From contig JBBDQP010000092.1 of NCBI GenBank assembly GCA_040905965.1, positions 21,682 to 85,681 of the forward strand: a DNA stretch of 64,000 nucleotides, in the 5' to 3' direction. Under the pieces are notes generated by a model. That model ran no database searches. It worked only from the letters and a program-made list of their open reading frames with translations, and was not told the origin of the DNA. Source of the DNA: DATHWB01 sp040905965 (GTDB lineage: Bacteria > Actinomycetota > Acidimicrobiia > Spongiisociales > ZC4RG35). Shown piece after piece: positions 17,409-26,046 of this stretch (position 1 is its first letter; every line of letters begins with the position of its first letter). Position numbers and translations under genes: made by a program.

Positions 17409-18790
17409 AAAGCTGGGACGACGAGGGGGAGGAGTTCGGCAGGGGTGAGGGCGGGATCGAGTTCGACGATGACGTCTGGGACGATTCCGTTGTCGAAGTC
17501 GAGTCCGCCGGGGGTGATCCAGCGGGCGATGGTCAACCGGATGGCGCCGCCGTTCGACAGCCCGAAACGCTGCTGGACGGTGTTCTTGCCGAACGTCGTC
17601 TCGCCCACGATGAGGGCGCGTCCCCGCTCCTGCAGCGCGCCGGCCAGCACCTCGGACGCACTGGCCGAGCCGCGGTTCACGACCACGATCAGCTCGATCG
17701 CCGGATCTGTGGCGAGCCCGCCTTCCCGGACCGAATAGCTCCGTTCCTCGTCCGGCCCGACCGTCCGGACGATCGGCCCTTCTTCGAGGAACTGGCTCGT
17801 CACGTCGAGCGCCGAGTCGAGGGTCCCGCCCGGGTTGTCGCGCAGATCCAGAACGATGGTCGTCGCTCCGCCGTCGAGCAGCGCCCGGAGATCGTCTTCG
17901 ACCTGTTCTCCGGCGTTCCCGGTGAACTGGTTCAATCGGAGATACCCGACGGACCCGAATGACTCCGCCACCGTCACCGGGATCTCGATCGCCGACCGGG
18001 TGATGGTCACGTCGACCACTTTCCCGGCCCGATCGAACGTGATGTCGACGTCGGTCCCGGCCGGGCCGCGCACGGCAGCAGTGATCTCGTCGATGCTCCT
18101 GCCGATCACCGAGACCCCGTCGACCGTGAGAAAGACATCGTCCGGTTGCACGCCGGCTGCTGCCGCCGGACTCCCCGGCAGGGTCGAGACGATGACCAGT
18201 GGACACGTGGCCGTAACGATGTTGCAGACGGTGTTCTCGGGGTCTGCACTGGCGCGATCTTCTGTGATGACGAGGGCGCCAATGCCTTCGACGCTCCCTG
18301 TCTGCTGTTCCTGGACGAGGGCGAGCGCCTCGGGTGTGATGTAGGTGCTGTTGTCATCGAGGCCGAATTCGGCCATCCCGTACAGGATCGATTCGAGCGC
18401 ATCCGCGCCCACGTCGAGAGCGTCGAGTTCTTCGCATACCGGCAGGAACGCAGGATCGGGGAGCGGACAGGTGAGCGGTCCCGGAGCCGTTCCGCTGGTT
18501 GCGAGCGCCTGCACTCCGAGCAGTGCCGCCTCTGCCAGCACGGCGCTGTCGACGGGGTCGACGTAGTTGTCGAGGATGAGTTCGTACGCCTCGCACACAG
18601 GCGCGAACGCGGCCTCGTCCGTCGGGCATGGCGTCGTGGTCAACTCGTCGCTCACGAACGAGGTCGGCGTGGTCGACTCCACGGCCGGCACTTCCGATGT
18701 CACCGTCGTCGACGGTGGGTCGGTGGCGATCAGCCCGCATCCGGTGACGAGGGCGAGGAGGACGATGGCAGCGGTGTGGCGCACGCTCAC
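17405..18790 (-). CDS. C-terminal processing (S41) peptidase lipoprotein
   Basis: A 461-residue CtpA/Tsp-type protease. It has an N-terminal lipoprotein signal (VLLALVTGCG), two Cys-containing helical regions resembling the S41 N-terminal segment, a PDZ domain around GIGALVITED to DVFLTVDGVSVIGRSIDE, and a C-terminal S41 catalytic domain. That domain has the serine in NRGSASASEVLAGALQ and the lysine in GETTFGKNTVQQ. It acts outside the membrane on protein C termini. GTG 18790 was chosen because the signal peptide starts there; GTG 18784 is possible. Divergent from the amidohydrolase. Confidence 0.9.
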   Translation of the reverse strand: MSVRHTAAIVLLALVTGCGLIATDPPSTTVTSEVPAVESTTPTSFVSDELTTTPCPTDEAAFAPVCEAYELILDNYVDPVDSAVLAEAALLGVQALATSGTAPGPLTCPLPDPAFLPVCEELDALDVGADALESILYGMAEFGLDDNSTYITPEALALVQEQQTGSVEGIGALVITEDRASADPENTVCNIVTATCPLVIVSTLPGSPAAAAGVQPDDVFLTVDGVSVIGRSIDEITAAVRGPAGTDVDITFDRAGKVVDVTITRSAIEIPVTVAESFGSVGYLRLNQFTGNAGEQVEDDLRALLDGGATTIVLDLRDNPGGTLDSALDVTSQFLEEGPIVRTVGPDEERSYSVREGGLATDPAIELIVVVNRGSASASEVLAGALQERGRALIVGETTFGKNTVQQRFGLSNGGAIRLTIARWITPGGLDFDNGIVPDVIVELDPALTPAELLPLVVPAF

Positions 18791-18832
18791 ATTCAACTCG
18801 GACTGGCCCCGTAGGCGATCGGTGACCGGTTC

Positions 18833-18838
18833 TACCCT
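18833..18838 (+). promoter_or_regulatory. Putative -10 for amidohydrolase gene
   Basis: TACCCT, 7 nt before ATG 18846; no Shine-Dalgarno. Confidence 0.45.
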
Positions 18839-18845
18839 GCTCGGC

Positions 18846-19913
18846 ATGCGAGTGATCCTCACGGACTTGACGGGCGCGACGTTCGAGCGAGGTGTCGATG
18901 GCGGTCTGTGGGCCGAGCCGACGGCAGGTGACGTGCTCGACCTGTCCGACAAGGTGGCCCTCCCCGGTCTCGCCGACGGGCATGCCCACCTCGCCCACGA
19001 CGACATCGCAAATCTCGTCCCTGGCGATCCGGACGCGATCGCCCGGCGGGCGTTCGCTGCCATCCAGGCGGGTGTCCATCTCGTGTTCGAGAAGGGCTCG
19101 TGTGACGCCGCGGTGCTGTCCTTGACCGATCGGCCGCCGCTCGAACGGCCTCATTTCGAGGCGGCAGGCCGCATGATCGCCGGACCCACCGGGTACTTCC
19201 CCGGCTTTGCGACTGAGACCGACGAGGCGGGATTGTCCGACGCGGTTCGCGAGGCGGCCCGAGAGTCGGCCGGATGGGTCAAGATCGTCGCCGACTGGCC
19301 GCAGAAGGGCATCGGACCGGTCGCCAATTTCGGCGAAGAGGCCCTGGCGGGGGCAGTGAGCGTGGCCCACGCCGGCGGCGCGCGCGTCGCAGTCCACACG
19401 ATGGCGCCCGAGGTGGCATCGATGGCGGTGCGCGCCGGAGTGGACTCCATCGAGCATGGCCTGTACCTCACAGACGAGGACGTGCGCGCCCTCGGTGCTC
19501 GCTCCGGAATGTGGGTCCCGACCGTTCTCCGGATGGAGGCGGTCGTCGAGCAGTTCGGTATGGAGCGGACGGCGGGTCGGATCGTGGCAGAGGGCCTCGA
19601 CCGTGTGCGCTCCCTGCTCCCCGAAGCCCAGGGTCATGGCGTCACCGTTCTGGCGGGAACCGACCTGATCATTCCGACTGCCCGGGTCGCCGAAGAAGCC
19701 ATTCGCCTCGTCGACTACGGGATGACCGCCGAGCAGGCCGTTGGCGCTGTATCGGCCGATGCATGGAACGCCGCTGGGCTGCCTGCTGGATTCGCGGTGG
19801 GAACCTCCGCCGATCTGGTGGCGTTCGACCGCCATCCATACGAGGACATCACCGTGCTACGCCACCCGGCGGCGGTGCTGCGGTTGGGACGGCTCCTGGT
19901 CGATACTCGATGA
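18846..19913 (+). CDS. Amidohydrolase family protein
   Basis: A 355-residue metal-dependent hydrolase of the imidazolonepropionase-like amidohydrolase group. It has the metal-binding GHAHLAH after the first strand, a possible bridging Lys in AGWVKIVADW, His in VAVHTMAP and SIEHGLYL, and the metal Asp in LAGTDLI, a complete set in order. The substrate is unknown; relatives open cyclic amides or act on Xaa-Pro/Arg dipeptides. It overlaps the aminotransferase start by 4 nt (ATGA), so the two probably work on one metabolite. Confidence 0.88.
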   Translation: MRVILTDLTGATFERGVDGGLWAEPTAGDVLDLSDKVALPGLADGHAHLAHDDIANLVPGDPDAIARRAFAAIQAGVHLVFEKGSCDAAVLSLTDRPPLERPHFEAAGRMIAGPTGYFPGFATETDEAGLSDAVREAARESAGWVKIVADWPQKGIGPVANFGEEALAGAVSVAHAGGARVAVHTMAPEVASMAVRAGVDSIEHGLYLTDEDVRALGARSGMWVPTVLRMEAVVEQFGMERTAGRIVAEGLDRVRSLLPEAQGHGVTVLAGTDLIIPTARVAEEAIRLVDYGMTAEQAVGAVSADAWNAAGLPAGFAVGTSADLVAFDRHPYEDITVLRHPAAVLRLGRLLVDTR

Positions 19914-21043
19914 AGGAGTCGCGCCGAGCCGGCATTCCGCCGTTCTACGTGATGGAGGTGTTCAAACGCGCCCACGCCCGAGACCGAGTTTCCGGCGACG
20001 TCTTGCATCTCGAGGTCGGTCAGCCGTCGACTCCGGCCCCGACGACGGTTCGCCAGGCGGCAGCGCGGCTGGTCGAGACCGAACGCCTCGGGTACACCGA
20101 CGCCTTTGGTATCGGCGCCTTGCGCGAGCAGATCGCCGGCTACTACGCCGCTCGGCACGATGTTGTCGTCCAGCCTGAGCGGATCGCCGTCACGGTGGGA
20201 GCGTCGGGCGGAATGGTGCTCGCTCTTCTGGGGGCCTTCGATGCTGGTGCTCGGGTTGCGATCACAGAGCCGGGATACGCCGCCTACCGAAACATCGTCA
20301 CCGCACTCGGCTTGCACCTGGTCGGAGTACGGGTCGGCCCGGAGACCCGTTACGTGCCGACGCCTGCCCTCCTGGACGCCGCCGGGCCGATCGACGGCCT
20401 GATTCTCGCTTCGCCATCAAATCCGACGGGCACGCAACTGACCGATACCGAACTAGGGGCATTGGTGCAGTGGTGTCGAAGCAACGGCGTCACGCTGCTG
20501 ATGGACGAGATCTACCACGGGATCTCCTACACAGGTCAGGCGCCGTCGGTCGCCACCCACACGGATGAAGCGATCGTTCTGCAGTCTTTCTCGAAGTACT
20601 TCTCGATGACCGGTTGGCGCATCGGATGGCTCGTGTTGCCCGAAGTCCTCGTCAGCGGCGTCGAGCGCCTCGCTCAGAATCTCTTCATCTGTCCACCTGC
20701 TCTGGCCCAGCACGCGGCGGTGGCGGCATTCGATGCGACCGAAGAGCTCGACGCCAACGTCGCGCGGTACGCAGAGTCCCGGCGGCTGCTCGCCGAGGCT
20801 CTCGATGGATGGCGTCTTCCCTACGCGCCACCGGACGGTGCGTTCTATTTCTGGGTCGACGTGTCGAGGCTGGGCGACAGCCGAACGGTTGCGGACCGCT
20901 GGCTGGACGAGGCGGCGGTGGCGGTCACACCTGGCATCGATTTCGACCCGGGCGAGGGTCACCGCTTCGTCCGACTCTCGTACTCCGAGTCGCCGGAGGA
21001 CATCGCGTCCGCGGTCGATCGGTTGGATCCGCTCATCCGCTGA
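19910..21043 (+). CDS. Class I/II PLP-dependent aminotransferase
   Basis: A 377-residue fold-type I aminotransferase. Seen are LHLEVGQPSTPAP at the start, ASPSNPTGTQL, LLMDEIYHGISY, the PLP-binding lysine in SFSKYFSMTGWRIGW, and RFVRLSYS near the end with the substrate-binding Arg. It resembles aspartate/alanine-type transaminases of the AspC/PatA group; the donor cannot be told from sequence. Translationally coupled to the amidohydrolase. Confidence 0.92.
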   Translation: MKESRRAGIPPFYVMEVFKRAHARDRVSGDVLHLEVGQPSTPAPTTVRQAAARLVETERLGYTDAFGIGALREQIAGYYAARHDVVVQPERIAVTVGASGGMVLALLGAFDAGARVAITEPGYAAYRNIVTALGLHLVGVRVGPETRYVPTPALLDAAGPIDGLILASPSNPTGTQLTDTELGALVQWCRSNGVTLLMDEIYHGISYTGQAPSVATHTDEAIVLQSFSKYFSMTGWRIGWLVLPEVLVSGVERLAQNLFICPPALAQHAAVAAFDATEELDANVARYAESRRLLAEALDGWRLPYAPPDGAFYFWVDVSRLGDSRTVADRWLDEAAVAVTPGIDFDPGEGHRFVRLSYSESPEDIASAVDRLDPLIR

Positions 21044-21147
21044 GATCGCGGGACCCATCCGTCGGCGTTCCGCTCGAAAGCGAAGCCGTTTCGGGAGGAA
21101 CAGAGGAACGCCCCAGACGGAGGCACCCCGCCTGCCCGCCGACCCTG

Positions 21148-21153
21148 TAGCTT
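21148..21153 (+). promoter_or_regulatory. Putative -10 for PaaI thioesterase gene
   Basis: TAGCTT, 6 nt before ATG 21160; no Shine-Dalgarno. Confidence 0.45.
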
Positions 21154-21159
21154 GCGGGA

Positions 21160-21564
21160 ATGTCCGAAAACATCGATTTTGACTCCTGGTTAGGTCTGGT
21201 CTTCGACCACGTCGGCGGCGACCGGGTCACTGCTCACCTCGAACTCGCTGCCCATCACATGCAGCCGTACGGGATCCTCCACGGAGGGGTCTATTGCTCC
21301 ATCGTCGAAACTCTGGCGAGTGTCGGGGCGGCGACCTGGGCGACCGAACAGGGAATGGTGGGCGTGGTGGGTGTCCACAACGCAACCGACTTCCTGCGTT
21401 CGGTCCGCGAAGGCACGATCGCGGGAGAGGGAACGCCGATCCACCGGGGTCGCACCCAACAGTTGTGGCAGGTGCAGATCACCCTCGCCGACCGTGTCCT
21501 CGCCCGGGGTCAGGTGCGGTTGCAGAACCTGGCTGACGCCTCCGCCATCGGCGGGATTTCGTGA
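21160..21564 (+). CDS. PaaI-type hotdog thioesterase
   Basis: A 134-residue single hotdog domain. HHMQPYGILHGGVYCSIVET contains the family HGG motif, followed by the glycine/Asn-rich NATDFLRSVREG strand. Members hydrolyse acyl-CoA thioesters (phenylacetyl-CoA, DHNA-CoA and others). The gene is isolated, with its own putative -10, and its stop lies 4 nt from that of the convergent DoxX gene. Confidence 0.88.
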   Translation: MSENIDFDSWLGLVFDHVGGDRVTAHLELAAHHMQPYGILHGGVYCSIVETLASVGAATWATEQGMVGVVGVHNATDFLRSVREGTIAGEGTPIHRGRTQQLWQVQITLADRVLARGQVRLQNLADASAIGGIS

Positions 21565-21567
21565 GGC

Positions 21568-22065
21568 TCAGAATCGATCTTCGGCCCTGCGGTCGGACTC
21601 GGTCACGATTCGCCCGCCACGCACCGTCGCACCGATGACGAATCCCGCCGAGATGAGTACACCGTTCTTGACGATGTACTGACCTTCGAGTGTCAGACCG
21701 AACGGAAACGACGTCCAGATCAGGTCAGGGAAGAGGATCATCGGCGTGAACGTTCCCGCCATCTGACCGAAGAGGAGCAGGAGGGTCAGGCGCAAGAACC
21801 GACCCGTGAGAAGGCCTGCTCCGATGGTCATCTCCAGGAGTGAGAGGCCGAGACGTGCGACGTCTTCGGACAGGAGTCCGAACGTCAAGGCGACCGTCGT
21901 CTCCGTTGCGAGCTGATCGGCCGGGCTGAGCCCTGGCACGAGTTTCAAGGCGCCGAACCACAGGAAAACCAGGCCGATACTCCACCGCAGCAGCAGCACC
22001 CCATGGGCCGCCATCCATTCGGAGAGCGTCGTGTCGAGTTGGTCGAACACGTTTCGGACGTTCAC
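21568..22065 (-). CDS. DoxX family membrane protein
   Basis: A 165-residue protein with four predicted membrane helices. RWSIGLVFLWFGALKLVPG and the later RFLRLTLLLLFGQMAGTFTP match the DoxX/DoxD fold, small membrane proteins linked to redox or sulfur metabolism but with no uniform function. A GTG start follows a TAGGCT hexamer by 6 nt. The C-terminal tail is charged. Confidence 0.8.
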   Translation of the reverse strand: MNVRNVFDQLDTTLSEWMAAHGVLLLRWSIGLVFLWFGALKLVPGLSPADQLATETTVALTFGLLSEDVARLGLSLLEMTIGAGLLTGRFLRLTLLLLFGQMAGTFTPMILFPDLIWTSFPFGLTLEGQYIVKNGVLISAGFVIGATVRGGRIVTESDRRAEDRF

Positions 22066-22071
22066 CTTCTC

Positions 22072-22077
22072 AGCCTA
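22072..22077 (-). promoter_or_regulatory. Putative -10 for DoxX gene
   Basis: TAGGCT on the minus strand, 6 nt before the GTG at 22065. Confidence 0.45.
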
Positions 22078-22092
22078 AAGGCGGCTTCGCCG

Positions 22093-22698
22093 TTACGGCC
22101 TGACGAGGTGGGCGCGCCGGCCGAATCCGATCGTCGCCCACACCCTGGCCAGGATGAGCACCGAGGCGACGAGGCCGACGAATCCGAAGATGACGACTGG
22201 CGTGTCATCCAAGAGCGCGCCGTACACGAACCACACCGCGCCTTCGACTCCGATGAGAGCCCATGTGCCGGTGGAGACTCCGTAGGGTTTCGGCGTTCGA
22301 TACGCCGCCCAGACTGCAGGCAAGAGTTGCGGGACGTACGCCCAGCCCAGCACCAGCCCAAGCACGGTCCACGACCCGAAGCCGAAGGCTGCCCCGAGCA
22401 GGGCGGCCGACAGGAGACCACGGACGAACGGCGGTTGGAGCGAGACGTTCGCTTTCTTCAGGGTGCGCAACACGACGAAGTAGAAGAAGACCATCACCGT
22501 GGTGGCCGGAGTCGCCGCCCACAGTGCCTGGGAGACGAGGTAGGCGGTCCATGCTGCGTTGGACACGAGCCCGATCGCCGGCCACGTTCCCGACACGCCC
22601 GTGGCGTCCTCGGTTCTGATGAGTTTGCGAATCTGGGGTATCAGCGACCACCACGCCAGCACCGTGGCCGCGATGACCGCCACGTCGGCGAGGGTCAT
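22093..22698 (-). CDS. PQ-loop (SWEET-like) membrane protein
   Basis: A 201-residue protein with about six to seven helices and two PQ-type motifs: SLIPQIRKLIRTEDATGVS near the N terminus and YVPQLLPAVWAAYRT in the second half. PQ-loop proteins include SWEET sugar carriers and amino-acid exporters; the substrate is not known. ATG 22698 was chosen because TACCCT ends 6 nt upstream and the first helix starts at once. Confidence 0.82.
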   Translation of the reverse strand: MTLADVAVIAATVLAWWSLIPQIRKLIRTEDATGVSGTWPAIGLVSNAAWTAYLVSQALWAATPATTVMVFFYFVVLRTLKKANVSLQPPFVRGLLSAALLGAAFGFGSWTVLGLVLGWAYVPQLLPAVWAAYRTPKPYGVSTGTWALIGVEGAVWFVYGALLDDTPVVIFGFVGLVASVLILARVWATIGFGRRAHLVRP

Positions 22699-22704
22699 GT
22701 GAGG

Positions 22705-22710
22705 AGGGTA
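22705..22710 (-). promoter_or_regulatory. Putative -10 for PQ-loop gene
   Basis: TACCCT on the minus strand, 6 nt before ATG 22698. Confidence 0.45.
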
Positions 22711-22720
22711 TCGGTCGGGG

Positions 22721-23818
22721 TCACGGCCGGAAGCGGCTGGGGGAGAACGGCTCGGGATCGAGTCCCGAGCGGGGGATGGTGTCGGCCACGAGGTCGGCGG
22801 CGAGCGCCGCAGCCGCCGGTGACGTCTGAATCCCGGTCCCGCCTTGGCCGGCGAGCCAGAAGAAGCCGTCCACCTCATCGTCGAATCCGATCACCATCCC
22901 ACCATCCGGGACGAAGCTGCGCAGTCCTGCCCAACTCGATCGAACCGACCTGATCCCGAGGGTCGTGATGTCGTTGATCCTCTCGATCGCCAGCGCGATG
23001 TCGACTTCTTCGGGGCGAGCGTCGCAGGGCTCGGTCGGCGTTTCGTCGGCGGGCGAACACAGCAACTGGGGTCCGTCCGGCTTGAAATAGAAGGTGTGGG
23101 CGGCGTCGACCGTCATCGGCCATCGATCCGAGCCGTTCGGCGCCGACACCATGAAGGCGGTGCGTCTCTTGGGAACCAGGCCGATAGGGCGGGCGCCCGC
23201 CAGGTCGGCGATCACGTCACACCACGCGCCCGCGGCGTTGATCACGATCTCGGCGTGGTGGGTTTCCCCTGTGGTCGTCGTGATCGACCATTCGGTCGCG
23301 CGCTGGAACCCGGCGACCCTGGCCCCGGTGACGATCGCGCCTCCGTGCGCTCGAAAGGTTCGAACGAACGACTGGTGGACCGCCGCCACATCGATGTCGG
23401 CGGCGTCCGACTCGTAGGAGGCGAGAGCGATCTGGTCCTCTCGGAGCACAGGAACGATCCCCCGCGCTGCGGCCGGACTCAACTCTTCGAGGTGGGTCCC
23501 GTGTGCGCGTCCCTCCGCCATTTGCCGTCGGAGCAGGTCGACCTGGTCCGACGGTGCGACGACGAGCGCTCCGCGTTCGGTGAGCACCGGTGAGTCCACG
23601 GCCGGAGGATTCTCGAAGTACCGGCGGCTCGCCCGGCTCAGTGCCCTGACGGTCGGATGTCCGTAGTTCTCGAGGTAGAGGGCCGCAGACCGACCCGTGG
23701 TGTGATAGGCCAACTGCTGTTCGGCTTCGAGAAGGGTGACTGCAGCACCCGACCCCGCCATTTCGGCGGCGGCGGAGATCCCTGCAATTCCCCCTCCGAT
23801 GACGACGATGTCGGCCAT
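22721..23818 (-). CDS. DAO-family FAD-dependent oxidoreductase
   Basis: A 365-residue flavoprotein. The N-terminal dinucleotide motif VIGGGIAGISAAAEMAGSG, then LAYHTTGRSAALYLENYG, resembles D-arginine dehydrogenase-like and glycine/sarcosine-oxidase-like members of the DAO family; the C-terminal GLRSFVPDGGMVIGFDDEVD and FFWLAGQGGTGIQTSPA complete the fold. It presumably oxidises an amino acid or amine; substrate unknown. Divergent from the livJ operon, which may import its substrate, although direct regulation is not shown. Confidence 0.88.
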   Translation of the reverse strand: MADIVVIGGGIAGISAAAEMAGSGAAVTLLEAEQQLAYHTTGRSAALYLENYGHPTVRALSRASRRYFENPPAVDSPVLTERGALVVAPSDQVDLLRRQMAEGRAHGTHLEELSPAAARGIVPVLREDQIALASYESDAADIDVAAVHQSFVRTFRAHGGAIVTGARVAGFQRATEWSITTTTGETHHAEIVINAAGAWCDVIADLAGARPIGLVPKRRTAFMVSAPNGSDRWPMTVDAAHTFYFKPDGPQLLCSPADETPTEPCDARPEEVDIALAIERINDITTLGIRSVRSSWAGLRSFVPDGGMVIGFDDEVDGFFWLAGQGGTGIQTSPAAAALAADLVADTIPRSGLDPEPFSPSRFRP

Positions 23819-23899
23819 GAAGGAAGTGTCGGGCTCGAGTTCCCGGCACGCAAACCGCTCGGTCTCCGAGGATTGTGAGGCCCCGTACCGAGATGGTGT

Positions 23900-23928
23900 T
23901 TGACACGAGCCCGTTCAGGGTTTTCAAT
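23900..23928 (+). promoter_or_regulatory. Putative sigma70-type promoter of the liv operon
   Basis: TTGACA at 23900-23905, a 17-nt spacer and TTCAAT at 23923-23928. It is followed by a stem-loop and a strong Shine-Dalgarno before the livJ-like ATG. It is the best -35/-10 pair seen in the window. Confidence 0.5.
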
Positions 23929-23936
23929 AGGTGAAT

Positions 23937-23977
23937 CAGGTCTCATGTTTTGACGAAACATCGTCATGAGGGACCTG
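23937..23977 (+). promoter_or_regulatory. Stem-loop in liv operon leader
   Basis: Outer arms CAGGTCTCATG and CATGAGGGACCTG pair with a two-base bulge. Inside, TGTTT and AAACA form a second stem. It sits between the putative promoter and the ribosome-binding site, so it could be an operator or an attenuation/translation-control element. Confidence 0.5.
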
Positions 23978-23994
23978 ACCCTAGGAGGAGACCG

Positions 23995-25245
23995 ATGACA
24001 CAGAGGTTCCGTGTCCAATTCGCCCTCGTGGCGATTCTCGCCCTCGTCTTGGCGGCCTGCAGCAGCGGCGGCGAAGAGCCGGCCGAGGAGACTACCACGA
24101 CGACCGAGGCACCCGCCACGACAGAAGGCACAGAAGAGACCACCACTACCGAAGCCACAGAGGAGCCGTCGGGCGACCCGATCCAGGTCGGAATCGTCAC
24201 GTCGACCTCCGGGGCCCTGCAGGGGTACGGCAACCAGTACCTCGACGGACTGCAGGCGGGCCTGGATTACGCCACCGGTGGTACTGGTGCTGTCAACGGC
24301 CAGCCGATCGAGTTCGTCATCCTCGACGACGGCGGCGACCCCGCCACGGCAATCACCCACGCCACCGAACTGGTCGGCAACGGTGTGACGATCCTCGCCG
24401 GGACCGTCGTGTCCGGTGTGGCGATCCAACTCGCCACGTTCGCCGAAGAGAACAACATCCTCTACATCTCCGGTCCTGCCGCGTCAGACGCCATGACCGG
24501 CATCAACCGCAACACGTTCCGTTCCGGCCGTCAGAGCTACCAGGACGTCGCCACCGCGGCATCACTGATCGAAGGCGACAGTGGCACGGTGCTCGTGTTC
24601 GCCCAGGACACCGAGTTCGGTGCAGCCAACGTGGGAGCCGTCGACGCCGTCCTCGGAACCCGTGGGTTCACGGTCGAATCACTTCTCGTACCCGCCACCG
24701 AGACCGAGTTCACCGGCTTCGCCGATCAGATCAACTCGGCGGCGCCAGACCTGGTCTTCGTGGCATGGGCCGGCGAGACCTCCGGTGCGATGTGGCAGGC
24801 GCTCGGTCAGCAGAACGTGTTCGACACCGCTCCGATTGCGACTGGACTCGCCGACATCGTGACCTGGCCCTTCTACGGGGAAGCGGCGACGGGGATCAGC
24901 TTCCTCAGCCACTACTTCGCCGGCGGGCCGTCCAACCCGGTCAACGACGCGATGATCGCCTCAGTCGGGGTTGCCGACCTGTTCACTCCGGACGGATTCG
25001 TTGCGGCCCAGATGATCGTTCAGGCGCTGTCGAATGCAGCCGCCGACGACGTCGACGGGATGATTGCGGCGCTCGAAGGCTGGACGTTCGAGGCTCCGAA
25101 GGGAACCCAGACCGTCCGCGCATCGGACCATGCAATGCTGCAGCCGATGTTCACTGCGCGACTGATCGACAACGGAGGCACGCTCGAGGCCGAATTGATC
25201 GGTTCTCTCGAAGCCGACGACACGGCGCCGCCCGAAGCGGGCTGA
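23995..25245 (+). CDS. Branched-chain-type ABC transporter substrate-binding lipoprotein
   Basis: A 416-residue LivJ-type binding protein. It has a lipoprotein signal with lipobox LVLAAC, a Glu/Thr-rich linker (about 25-60), then a type I periplasmic-binding fold beginning VGIVTSTSGALQGYGNQY and including AGTVVSGVAIQLATFAEENN and ISGPAASDAMTG. It captures the ligand outside the membrane for the LivHMGF complex that follows. ATG 23995 has AGGAGGAG just upstream. The downstream acyl-CoA ligase suggests the ligand may be a carboxylic acid rather than leucine. Confidence 0.9.
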   Translation: MTQRFRVQFALVAILALVLAACSSGGEEPAEETTTTTEAPATTEGTEETTTTEATEEPSGDPIQVGIVTSTSGALQGYGNQYLDGLQAGLDYATGGTGAVNGQPIEFVILDDGGDPATAITHATELVGNGVTILAGTVVSGVAIQLATFAEENNILYISGPAASDAMTGINRNTFRSGRQSYQDVATAASLIEGDSGTVLVFAQDTEFGAANVGAVDAVLGTRGFTVESLLVPATETEFTGFADQINSAAPDLVFVAWAGETSGAMWQALGQQNVFDTAPIATGLADIVTWPFYGEAATGISFLSHYFAGGPSNPVNDAMIASVGVADLFTPDGFVAAQMIVQALSNAAADDVDGMIAALEGWTFEAPKGTQTVRASDHAMLQPMFTARLIDNGGTLEAELIGSLEADDTAPPEAG

Positions 25246-25263
25246 GCCACCGGTCAACACACC

Positions 25264-26046
25264 ATGAACGACGCCCCCCAGACGTCCCACCCCGGAGATC
25301 CGCACGCCGTGCGGGTCTCCGGGCTCCAGTGGGGCGTCGGGGGTCTGACCATCATCGACGACGTCACACTCGACGTCGCGGCCGGTGAGTTCCTTTCGGT
25401 GATCGGCCCGAACGGGGCTGGAAAGACCAGTCTCATCAACCTGATCTCCGGTGTGCACCGGCCGTCGGCCGGAGTGATCGAAGTCATGGGTCGCGACGTG
25501 ACAGGCTTGCGGCCCGCCGCCCGCGTCGGACTCGGATTGGGCAGGACGTTCCAGGCCTCGAGTCTCTTTCCACTTCTGACTGTTCACGAGAACGTGCGCA
25601 TCGCCGCCCAGGCCTCTCTCGGTGGAAGCCTCGACCTCCTCAGGCGACCCCGCCCGGGCGACGATGCGCACCGCCTCACCGCCGACGCTCTGGAACGCGT
25701 CGGCCTCGTCGATCTCGCAACCACCCGGGCGGGCAGCCTGAGCCACGGTGACAAGCGCAAGGTTGAACTGGCGATGGTCCTGGCCGGCGAGCCTGCTGTC
25801 CTGCTATTGGACGAGCCGACCGCCGGGGTGTCGGTCGAGGAGACTGGCCCGCTCGTGGATCTCATCCGCCAGGTTCATGGCGCGGGCAAGACGGTGATCA
25901 TGGTCGAGCACCGGATGGAGTTCGTCGTGGACGTGTCTGACCGCATCGCCGTCATGCACCACGGCAAGATCCTCACCGTCGGCACGCCGGCCCACGTCAT
26001 GGCGGACTCAGCAGTGAGAACCGCCTACCTGGGAACCGAGGACTGA
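25264..26046 (+). CDS. livG: Branched-chain-type ABC transporter ATPase, LivG type
   Basis: A 260-residue ATPase with Walker A GPNGAGKTS, the LivG-type insert after Q-loop GRTFQASSLFPLLTVHENV, a divergent signature LSHGDKRKVELA (LivG proteins usually have LSYGQ-like forms), Walker B VLLLDEPTAG and H-loop VEHRMEF. It energises import with LivF. It starts 18 nt after livJ and its stop overlaps the livF ATG by one base (TGATG). Confidence 0.92.
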   Translation: MNDAPQTSHPGDPHAVRVSGLQWGVGGLTIIDDVTLDVAAGEFLSVIGPNGAGKTSLINLISGVHRPSAGVIEVMGRDVTGLRPAARVGLGLGRTFQASSLFPLLTVHENVRIAAQASLGGSLDLLRRPRPGDDAHRLTADALERVGLVDLATTRAGSLSHGDKRKVELAMVLAGEPAVLLLDEPTAGVSVEETGPLVDLIRQVHGAGKTVIMVEHRMEFVVDVSDRIAVMHHGKILTVGTPAHVMADSAVRTAYLGTED

